DNA of 10,795 bases from a bacterium. Its GTDB lineage: Bacteria > Zhuqueibacterota > Zhuqueibacteria > Thermofontimicrobiales > Thermofontimicrobiaceae. Positions 4,959 through 10,795 of the stretch are shown here, piece by piece. The notes under the pieces were generated by a model. That model made no database searches, had not been told where the DNA came from, and saw only the letters and a list, made by a program, of their open reading frames with translations. Every line of letters starts with the position of its first letter. The stretch's first letter is position 1. Location: NCBI GenBank assembly GCA_025453735.1, contig JALOPY010000033.1:1-10795 (forward strand), in the 5' to 3' direction. Position numbers and translations under genes: made by a program.

Positions 4959-6586
4959 TGTATCGAAAAAATTATCTCAGCCTGTTTCTGCTTCTAGCTG
5001 TGTTGCTATCGTGTCTCATTTTCACTGCTGAATCGTTTGCCGTGCTGGGCAGGGCGAAACTCACCTTTAAAACGCCAGCCAACCATCCAACAGGACTGGC
5101 ATTCGATGGCAAAAATATTTGGCTGGCTGACCGCGGCACACACCTTCTCTATAAAATTAGTCCAATCGATGGTACAGTGATTACAACTATTAAAGCCCCG
5201 GGATTCGATCCCCGGGGGCTTGCATGGGATGGAAAACTTTTGTGGTGTGTCGATGCCGGAGAAGGCTGGATTTATGGGATCAATGTTCAAACGGGAATTG
5301 CTGAAAAGTTGCTCGAATCGAATTCTCCAGATCCGATTGGGCTCGCTTTTGATGGCGAATTCCTCTGGCTCGTCGATAACAAAGAAAAGAAGCTGCTCAA
5401 AATCAATCGCATCGATGGCATGATGCACGAGAATATCCCAGCTCCTTCGAACAATTCCAAAGACCTGACTTTCGATGGCACCTATATCTGGGTAGCGGAT
5501 AACGGCGATGACATGCTCTATCGTGTCGATCCGTCTTCAGGACAGGTGGTGACATTTTTGGCGTCGGTCGGTCCCTATCCTTATGGTCTCTGCTGGGATG
5601 GAACGACTCTGTGGTGCGCTGATTATCAAAAAACTGAAATCTATCAGCTTGATCTGGACGATCCTGATTTTGTTGTTAAAAAAGATCCGAAAGCGTATTA
5701 CTGGGAAGCAATTCACGATTTCAGAAACTATGGACCTGATGCGGTGACAGATTTGGATAGTTATGTCGCTGTGCCAGGTGATTTGGATAATCAAGAAATT
5801 ATTGAGACGATTCAATACGATCCGATGCCCGAGAATTTTGTTGTGGATCGCTGGGGACAAAAGTTCGCTCATTTTCATTTCAAAAATATTGGGTCGGGCT
5901 CATTTCTGATGCCAAAAATGAAAGTGAAAGCTAAACTTTATCACACCGAATATATCATTTTCCCTGAAAGAGTTGGAAAATTGGAGGCGATTCCCAAAGA
6001 GTTGAAAGCAAAATATCTTGCCGACGGATTAAAATATGACATGAAAAATCCCATCATTCAGCAAGCAGTGCAACAGGCGATTGGAAATGAAAGCCATCCA
6101 TACTGGATGGTCAGGAAAATTTTTGATTATATCTGTGATAAAATTGATTATAATTTAAAGCCACTGGGCGGCTGGAACCCGGCGCCGACAGTTTTAAAAA
6201 GAGGTACCGGCTCTTGCAGCGAATTTACGTTCATCTTCATTGCAATGTGCAGAGCCAGTGGATTGCCAGCCCGCTACGCTGGATCGATTGTCGTAAGAAG
6301 CGAGGATAAAGGGATCGATGATGTGTGGCATCGCTGGGCTGAGGTTTATTTGCCAAATTACGGCTGGATTCCGGTTGATGTCTCGGCCGGAGATTCACCG
6401 GTACCCGCGCAGCGCGTTAGAAAAATCGGCGTCCTTAGCAATCGCTATTTGATTACCACTAAAGGCGGCGGCGATTCTGAATACCTGGAATTCTATTATA
6501 ATTTTAACGCCAAATGGAAAACAGAGGGCACGTGCAAAGTTTATTCGAAGCAATTTGGAGAATTTACGCCGATTGATTTGCCCTGA
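4958..6586 (+). CDS. Exported beta-propeller / transglutaminase-like cysteine enzyme
   Basis: A 542-residue exported protein. Residues 1-28 are a signal peptide (MYRKNYLSLF, hydrophobic core, SFA before the likely cut). Residues 46-235 hold five propeller repeats of the form GLAFDGxxLWxxD...LYxIxxxxG, starting at 46, 87, 128, 169 and 210 with an exact 41-residue period. A beta-rich linker (about 245-370) resembles the N-terminal region of transglutaminase-like proteins. The transglutaminase core spans about 380-480, with a full Cys-His-Asp triad: Cys420 in GTGSCSEF, His458 in WHRWAEVYL and Asp474 in IPVDVS. Such domains act as proteases, amidases or crosslinkers, and the propeller probably binds substrate. 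There is no C-terminal sorting domain, so it may stay periplasmic or leave by another route. The TAATG overlap couples it to the MauE-like gene. Cysteines at 97, 212, 220, 393, 431 and 526 accompany the catalytic one. The reaction is unassigned. Confidence 0.88.
   Translation: MYRKNYLSLFLLLAVLLSCLIFTAESFAVLGRAKLTFKTPANHPTGLAFDGKNIWLADRGTHLLYKISPIDGTVITTIKAPGFDPRGLAWDGKLLWCVDAGEGWIYGINVQTGIAEKLLESNSPDPIGLAFDGEFLWLVDNKEKKLLKINRIDGMMHENIPAPSNNSKDLTFDGTYIWVADNGDDMLYRVDPSSGQVVTFLASVGPYPYGLCWDGTTLWCADYQKTEIYQLDLDDPDFVVKKDPKAYYWEAIHDFRNYGPDAVTDLDSYVAVPGDLDNQEIIETIQYDPMPENFVVDRWGQKFAHFHFKNIGSGSFLMPKMKVKAKLYHTEYIIFPERVGKLEAIPKELKAKYLADGLKYDMKNPIIQQAVQQAIGNESHPYWMVRKIFDYICDKIDYNLKPLGGWNPAPTVLKRGTGSCSEFTFIFIAMCRASGLPARYAGSIVVRSEDKGIDDVWHRWAEVYLPNYGWIPVDVSAGDSPVPAQRVRKIGVLSNRYLITTKGGGDSEYLEFYYNFNAKWKTEGTCKVYSKQFGEFTPIDLP
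5194..5220 (+). other. GC-rich hairpin inside the propeller coding region
   Basis: AGCCCCGGG (5194-5202) can pair with the CCCGGGGGCT segment that ends at 5220, giving nine base pairs with one bulged G around an 8-base loop. It lies between propeller repeats 1 and 2, coding for KAPGFDPRGL. It may simply reflect codon choice at Pro/Gly positions. Confidence 0.4.
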
Positions 6587-6600
6587 TCTGCACAAATGCG

Positions 6601-6688
6601 TAGAGACGATTCATAAATCGAGGAGACGATTCATCAATCTTAGAGACGATTCATCAACCGTAGAGACGATTCATGAATCGTCTCTACG
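6601..6688. repeat. Four 20-bp tandem repeats ending in a 30-bp perfect palindrome
   Basis: Four head-to-tail 20-base units occupy 6601-6620, 6621-6640, 6641-6660 and 6661-6680. All share the core GAGACGATTCAT and vary mainly in the last six bases. The final unit runs into its own reverse complement, making a perfect 30-bp palindrome at 6659-6688 (15-base arm CGTAGAGACGATTCA). As RNA this would be a very stable hairpin just after the transglutaminase operon. There is no T-run, so factor-independent termination is not clear; mRNA 3'-end protection is possible. Similar GTAGAGACG palindromes are, from memory, dispersed repeats in several bacterial genomes. There are no spacers, so it is not a CRISPR array. 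Confidence 0.9.
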
Positions 6689-6748
6689 ATGATAAATAAA
6701 TTTTCAATAAACAGAACGGATCGAAGAAAGAATTTTAAAGGGCTATTC

Positions 6749-7756
6749 ATGAAATCATCTGCTATCGCTCATTCCAATATTGCTCTGGTCAAGTACTGGG
6801 GGCGTTCCCGGCATCACGATCCCAGCCTCAATATCCCGTTGAATGATACCGTCAGCATGACGAAATATGGGATGACGGATGATATTCATTTGCAAACCCA
6901 TACGACCATCGAATTTTCGCCTGAATATAATGAGGATATCGTTTCGGTGAGGGGGCACGAAATAACTGGTCGGCACCTGGAGCGAATCATCAATGTGATC
7001 GATGAGCTGCGATCACTTGCAAAGATCGACTACAGATTCAAGATGATGAGTCAGAATGATTTTCCGACCCAGGCAGGATTGGCGTCGTCAGCATCTGCAT
7101 TTGCCGCGTTGACGATTGCAGCAGCCGATGCGCTGGGTCTCAGATTTTCCCGGGAGAATCTTTCAAAAATCGCCAGGCTGGGATCAGGCTCTGCGGCGAG
7201 GTCGATTCATGGCGGATTTGTCTATTGCTATGGCGGAAATTCGCATGAGACATCGTATGCCGAGCAAATCTGCACGCTTGATTGTTTTGACATGCACGCC
7301 GTGATCGCCGTCGTGGATTCGGCCAAGAAAGAAATTACTTCCGATGAGGGACATCACCTGGCACATACCAGTCCATTCAATGAATTCCGCATCGAGAAAT
7401 CCCATCAGCAGGCCCAGGAATTAAGACGGCTGATTCTTGATAATGATTTCGATGCCGTGGGAGCGATCGCCGAAGCAAATTGCCTTTACATGCATGCAGT
7501 GATGATGACGTCCCAGCCATCCCTGTTTTATTGGCAGCCAGCGACATTGAATATCATTAAAACAATCCAGAAATTGAGAAAAGGAGGTCTGCCGTGTTAT
7601 TTCACGATTGATGCCGGACCTAATGTTCACTGTCTCGTTCAATCGAAAAATATGCACGAGGTGCAGAAACTAATCGGACAAATCGAAGGTGTAAAAAAGA
7701 CGATTCTGGTGAAGCCGGCTGAGGATGCGTTTGTGACAGGTGATCATCTGTTTTAA
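6749..7756 (+). CDS. mvaD: Diphosphomevalonate decarboxylase (or phosphomevalonate decarboxylase)
   Basis: A 335-residue cytosolic GHMP-superfamily enzyme of the mevalonate pathway. It decarboxylates (di)phosphomevalonate with ATP to give isopentenyl (di)phosphate. Seen: the N-terminal AHSNIALVKYWGR signature (7-19) with LNIPLNDTVSMT behind it; the GHMP ATP loop FPTQAGLASSASAFAAL (105-121); GSGSAARSIHGGFV (146-158), with Arg151 matching the catalytic Arg; and TIDAGPNVH (286-294), with Asp288 as the expected catalytic Asp. I chose ATG 6749 because the NIALVKYWG motif follows at normal distance and AAGGG lies a few bases upstream. The in-frame ATG at 6689 lies in the repeat palindrome and adds 20 basic, family-foreign residues. 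IPP isomerase follows after a repeat-filled gap, confirming pathway context. Preference for the mono- or diphosphate substrate, known to vary in this family, cannot be decided here. Confidence 0.9.
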   Translation: MKSSAIAHSNIALVKYWGRSRHHDPSLNIPLNDTVSMTKYGMTDDIHLQTHTTIEFSPEYNEDIVSVRGHEITGRHLERIINVIDELRSLAKIDYRFKMMSQNDFPTQAGLASSASAFAALTIAAADALGLRFSRENLSKIARLGSGSAARSIHGGFVYCYGGNSHETSYAEQICTLDCFDMHAVIAVVDSAKKEITSDEGHHLAHTSPFNEFRIEKSHQQAQELRRLILDNDFDAVGAIAEANCLYMHAVMMTSQPSLFYWQPATLNIIKTIQKLRKGGLPCYFTIDAGPNVHCLVQSKNMHEVQKLIGQIEGVKKTILVKPAEDAFVTGDHLF

Positions 7757-7780
7757 TCACAAGTTTTACTCTAATGAATG

Positions 7781-7836
7781 ATGGAAGGGGAGTATTGGAG
7801 CGGTGGAGTGATGGGGTAATAGAATGTTGGTATAGT
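7781..7836. repeat. Degenerate 8-bp tandem array, consensus GGAGTGAT-like
   Basis: Seven octamers run in phase: ATGGAAGG, GGAGTATT, GGAGCGGT, GGAGTGAT, GGGGTAAT, AGAATGTT, GGTATAGT. The array fills most of the gap between the decarboxylase and IPP isomerase genes. The complement, read in one frame, gives SITPSLHRSNTP-like peptide, but nothing supports a gene there. It is a purine-rich strand with no evident hairpin. Confidence 0.65.
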
Positions 7837-7856
7837 AGAAAATGAAAAGGGAAAAG

Positions 7857-8375
7857 ATGAAAGAGCATGTAATTCTGGTCGATGAAAACGATAATCAGAT
7901 CGGCATTGAAGAAAAGATCAAGGCGCATGAGGATGCGAAGCTGCACCGAGCATTTTCGATATTTATCTTTAATTCAAAAGGTGAAATGCTGCTGCAGCAA
8001 CGCGCCTGCGATAAATATCACTCCGGCTGTTTGTGGACCAATGCGACATGCAGCCACCCTCGGCCCGGGGAAGATGTCGAAGACGCGGCGCACCGAAGAC
8101 TTCAAGAAGAAATGGGCTTTGATTGTGCGCTGAAAAAAGAGTTCAGTTTTATTTATAAAGCGGAATTTGATCATGGCTTGACAGAGCATGAGTTCGACCA
8201 TGTTTTCATTGGAACATACGATGGACCCGTTCATCCCAATTCCGATGAAGCTGATGATTATAAATGGATCGATATGGAAATGTTAATAAATGATATTCAG
8301 GAAAAACCGGAAAATTATACGGTCTGGTTTAAAATCGCGTTTGATAACGTCATGGAAAGGGAGCAAAAATTATGA
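7857..8375 (+). CDS. idi: Isopentenyl-diphosphate delta-isomerase, type I (Nudix)
   Basis: A 172-residue cytosolic Nudix-fold enzyme interconverting IPP and DMAPP, the step after mevalonate decarboxylation. Catalytic Cys65 is in TNATCSHP and catalytic Glu112 in EHEFDHVF. The metal ligands align with the E. coli enzyme: His24 and His30 in AHEDAKLH, His67 in CSHP, Glu110 and Glu112. The Nudix helix GEDVEDAAHRRLQEEMG spans 71-87. I prefer ATG 7857, preceded by AAGGGA, since MKEHVILVDE aligns with the family N-terminus (E. coli begins MQTEHVILL). An in-frame ATG at 7842 would add five residues (MKREK) and lacks a Shine-Dalgarno sequence. The TGA overlaps the peptidase start (ATGA). Type I is the flavin-independent isomerase. 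Confidence 0.95.
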   Translation: MKEHVILVDENDNQIGIEEKIKAHEDAKLHRAFSIFIFNSKGEMLLQQRACDKYHSGCLWTNATCSHPRPGEDVEDAAHRRLQEEMGFDCALKKEFSFIYKAEFDHGLTEHEFDHVFIGTYDGPVHPNSDEADDYKWIDMEMLINDIQEKPENYTVWFKIAFDNVMEREQKL

Positions 8376-10030
8376 AAAAAAACTTTATTCTCGGTATTGC
8401 CATCTTTTTCATTTGTTGGCACAGTCAACTATTTTCTCAGGAAGTTCCTTCTTCGTTCGACCTTCGCAATGTCGAAGGGAAAAATTATGTGACATCAGTT
8501 AAAAGCCAAACTGGCGGAACATGCTGGACCCATGGCGCCATGGCAGCCATCGAAGGCAATCTGCTAATGACTGGCGTCTGGACCGCCGCAGGTGAAGCCG
8601 GTGAGCCCAACCTGGCAGAGTATCATCTCGATTGGTGGAATGGTTTCAATCAACACTACAACGAGGACATTGCGCCCCAGAAAGGCGGTTTGGAAGTTCA
8701 CAATGGCGGTGATTATTTAATAACGTCTGCATATCTTTCACGAGGTGAAGGCGCGGTGCCTGAAATTAATGGACAACCCTATTATTCAACTCCGGCACGC
8801 TCTGATCCTGGCTACCACTATTTTTATGCACGGAATATTGAATGGTTCAGCCCCGGTTCAGGACTCAATTATCGCGGAATTATCAAACAAAAAATCATGG
8901 AGCATGGTGTTCTGGGAACATGTATGTGTTATGATGGCATGTTCATTCGCTCCGACCTGGGCTATACGCATTATCAGCCTTCAGCCAATGAACTGGATCC
9001 TAACCATGCGATTGCCATTGTTGGATGGGACGATACCCGGAAAACTCAATTCGACAAACCCGGCGCCTGGCTCTGCAAAAATAGCTGGGGCGCAAACTGG
9101 GGATTAGGCGGTTATTTCTGGATTTCTTATTACGATAAACATAGCACGATTCACCCGGAAATGGGCGCGGTTTCTTTTCAACATGTCGAACCGATGAAGT
9201 ATGATCATGTTTACTATCATGACTATCATGGCTGGCGAGGCGCCCTCGCGGAAGTTGCGGAAGCGTTCAATGCGTTTGTCGCCAGGGACAATGAAAGCCT
9301 GAAATCGGTTAGCTTTTTCACTGCCGATAACAATGTTGAATATGAACTGGTTGTTTACGATCATTTTCTCAACGGACAGCTAACCGCTCCGCTTGCCACA
9401 AATACAGGCTTCATCGAATTTACCGGTTTCCATACCATCGACCTCGATTCTCTTGTCAGCCTGCGCGCGGGAGATGATTTTTATATCTATTTAAAGCTTT
9501 CGCATGGGGGACATCCAATCGACCGGACGTCCGAAGTATCTGTGCTGCTCGGAGCGACGACCACCAGGACTATCGTCGAATCCAGAGCAAATCCAGGAGA
9601 AAGCTATTACAGGCTCGATTCAACCTGGACAGATTTAAATGATTATGCTTTCGATGATAATAGCTGGAATCATACGGCAAATTTCTGCATGAAGGCATTA
9701 ACCGTCACTGGTTTGCCGACTGAAATAAATTCAGGGGAAAACATTGCGCCGGAAAGCTTTGCGCTGGCGCAGAATTTCCCCAATCCCTTTAACTCAACCA
9801 CCACGATTCGATATGAATTACAGCAACCTTCACGCGTGACGCTGACAATCTACAATCTGCTTGGAGCAGAAATCAAGACCCTGGTGGACGCGGATGAGAC
9901 AACCGGCTGGAAGTCGGTGGATTGGAACGGGACCGATCGTTTTGGAAGAGCTGTAAATTCCGGCGTGTATGTGTATCGCCTTGAAGTCGGGGGAAAAGTG
10001 CTAAGTCGAAAATTAATGGTGCTGAGATGA
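8372..10030 (+). CDS. Exported C1 (papain-like) peptidase with lectin-like domain and C-terminal sorting module
   Basis: A 552-residue secreted protein. Signal peptide is 1-22. The C1 peptidase core spans about 25-265: oxyanion Gln46 and catalytic Cys51 in SQTGGTCWTHGAMAAIE, His212 in PNHAIAIVGWDD and Asn237 in CKNSWGANWG. Residues 275-445 fit the lectin-like beta domain often fused to this C1 subgroup (YYHDYHGW, FNAFVARDNESLKSVSFFT, YELVVYD). Residues 460-552 form a FlgD/type-IX-like sorting module: FALAQNFPNPFNSTTTIRY, LTIYNLLGAEIKTLV, WNGTDRFGRAVNSGVYVYRL and KLMVLR. It is probably exported and surface-attached or released, degrading protein outside the cell. No inhibitory propeptide exists: the core begins right after the signal peptide. 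AGGGAG at 8358-8363 supports the start. The ATG overlaps idi's stop, and its own TGA overlaps the next ATG. The substrate is unknown. Confidence 0.9.
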   Translation: MKKNFILGIAIFFICWHSQLFSQEVPSSFDLRNVEGKNYVTSVKSQTGGTCWTHGAMAAIEGNLLMTGVWTAAGEAGEPNLAEYHLDWWNGFNQHYNEDIAPQKGGLEVHNGGDYLITSAYLSRGEGAVPEINGQPYYSTPARSDPGYHYFYARNIEWFSPGSGLNYRGIIKQKIMEHGVLGTCMCYDGMFIRSDLGYTHYQPSANELDPNHAIAIVGWDDTRKTQFDKPGAWLCKNSWGANWGLGGYFWISYYDKHSTIHPEMGAVSFQHVEPMKYDHVYYHDYHGWRGALAEVAEAFNAFVARDNESLKSVSFFTADNNVEYELVVYDHFLNGQLTAPLATNTGFIEFTGFHTIDLDSLVSLRAGDDFYIYLKLSHGGHPIDRTSEVSVLLGATTTRTIVESRANPGESYYRLDSTWTDLNDYAFDDNSWNHTANFCMKALTVTGLPTEINSGENIAPESFALAQNFPNPFNSTTTIRYELQQPSRVTLTIYNLLGAEIKTLVDADETTGWKSVDWNGTDRFGRAVNSGVYVYRLEVGGKVLSRKLMVLR

Positions 10031-10795
10031 GCATGCTGGAAATTCGTTGGGGCATGATCGGCTGCGGCGATGTAACCGAGGTGAAAAGCGGACCAGGTTT
10101 TCAAAAAGCCCGGGGATCTCGCCTCGTGGCTGTAATGCGGCGAAACGGCAAACTGGCGGAAAAATATGCTCAACGTCATGACGTGCCAAAATGGTATGAC
10201 AATGCTGATCTATTGATCAATGATCCTGAGGTTGACGCGGTTTATATTGCTACGCCGCCGTCTTCACACAAGCAATATGCGCTGGCGGTCGCAAAAGCGG
10301 GCAAACCGGTCTATGTCGAAAAACCAATGGCAATGAATCATGCCGAATGCCTGGAAATGATTCAAGCATGCAAGGAAAATCACGTTCCACTTTTTATCGC
10401 ATACTATCGACGGGCATTGCCGAGATTTTTAAAGATCAAAGCATTGCTGGAAAACGACGCGATCGGATCGGTCAGATCAGTGGCGATTGTCCTTCACAAA
10501 AAACCAGCGCTCAATGATTTTTGCAGCCCGACGAATTGGCGGGTCGATCCGGAGATTGCCGGGTGTGGCTATTTCTGTGATTTGGCTTGCTATACCCTGG
10601 ATATTTTGCAATTCTACTTGGGTCCCATCAAAGCTGCCAGAGGATTTTCCTCGAATCAAATGGGATTGTACAAAGCTGAAGATATCGTTACAGGTGCCTT
10701 CGTGTTTCAGTCTGGAGTTCTTGGAACTGGCTTGTGGTGCTTCACAGCTTATGACGAATTAGATCGCACCGAGATCATCGGCAGCAAAGGCAAAA
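10027..10795 (+). CDS. Gfo/Idh/MocA family oxidoreductase, 3'-truncated
   Basis: At least 256 residues, running off the window with no stop. The Rossmann NAD(P)-binding half begins WGMIGCGDVTEVKSGPGF (8-25) and includes VYIATPPSSH and the VYVEKPMAMN motif, with Lys99 in the usual catalytic EKP. The C-terminal half has the family pattern LGPIKAARGFSSNQ, AEDIVTGAFVF and TEIIGSKGK. Members reduce or oxidise sugar, inositol or related carbonyls with a nicotinamide cofactor. The usual catalytic His, in the family block GGGYFxDLASHxLD, is Tyr189 here: the segment reads AGCGYFCDLACYTLD. Three cysteines (180, 184, 188) sit four residues apart in the same block. The ATG overlaps the peptidase stop (ATGA), so translation is coupled, although no shared pathway is evident. 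The natural substrate is not inferable. Confidence 0.88.
   Translation, partial: MSMLEIRWGMIGCGDVTEVKSGPGFQKARGSRLVAVMRRNGKLAEKYAQRHDVPKWYDNADLLINDPEVDAVYIATPPSSHKQYALAVAKAGKPVYVEKPMAMNHAECLEMIQACKENHVPLFIAYYRRALPRFLKIKALLENDAIGSVRSVAIVLHKKPALNDFCSPTNWRVDPEIAGCGYFCDLACYTLDILQFYLGPIKAARGFSSNQMGLYKAEDIVTGAFVFQSGVLGTGLWCFTAYDELDRTEIIGSKGK

Noticed and set aside
6601..6688. CRISPR array
   Set aside because: Units are 20 bases, head to tail with no spacers, end in a palindrome, and no cas genes are near.
6689..6748. ATG 6689 as start of the decarboxylase
   Set aside because: It begins in the last bases of the repeat palindrome and adds 20 residues foreign to the family. ATG 6749 puts the NIALVKYWG motif at its normal position.
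7620..7946. Minus-strand open frame across the mvaD-idi gap
   Set aside because: It is antisense to two well-supported genes, and its middle is just the octamer repeat read backwards.

Overview
The window reads as a chromosomal stretch of a Gram-negative bacterium of the FCB (Fibrobacteres-Chlorobi-Bacteroidetes) lineage, most like Calditrichota/KSB1- or Ignavibacteria-type genomes. Three things point there. The exported peptidase ends in a FlgD-like C-terminal sorting module with the NFPNPFN signature. Two promoters match the Bacteroidota TTG-N20-TAnnTTTG layout. The gaps carry short degenerate tandem repeats of a kind I associate with such genomes. The phylum is inference, not proven. No phage, transposase, CRISPR array, tRNA or rRNA was seen.

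Layout: (1) 1-1014, the 3' part of an M42 zinc aminopeptidase. (2) 1015-1372, a gene-free gap filled with degenerate 7-bp repeat arrays and an inverted repeat. (3) 1373-3021, a STAS anti-anti-sigma protein followed by a GAF-like/SpoIIE PP2C phosphatase, i.e. a partner-switching pair without its kinase. (4) 3050-3709 on the minus strand, a stand-alone B3/B4 tRNA-editing-type domain protein. (5) 3710-3967, a divergent control region with two Bacteroidota-type promoters, a three-half-site dyad and a second palindrome. (6) 3968-6586, a tight three-gene operon: membrane-anchored rhodanese, MauE/DoxX-like membrane protein, and an exported beta-propeller/transglutaminase-like protein. (7) 6587-6748, four 20-bp tandem repeats ending in a perfect 30-bp palindrome. 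(8) 6749 to the end: mevalonate-type decarboxylase, an octamer-repeat gap, type I IPP isomerase, an exported C1 peptidase and a Gfo/Idh/MocA oxidoreductase that runs off the window. The last three genes are joined by ATGA overlaps.

How the genes fit together: the decarboxylase and isomerase are consecutive late steps of a mevalonate route to IPP/DMAPP. The rhodanese-MauE pair looks like an envelope thiol/sulfur redox unit, and its coupling to a Cys-dependent exported transglutaminase suggests, as inference, a maturation or redox-protection role. The most notable items are this three-gene unit with its control region, the catalytic His-to-Tyr change with a CX3CX3C motif in the oxidoreductase, and the short-period repeats in several intergenic gaps.
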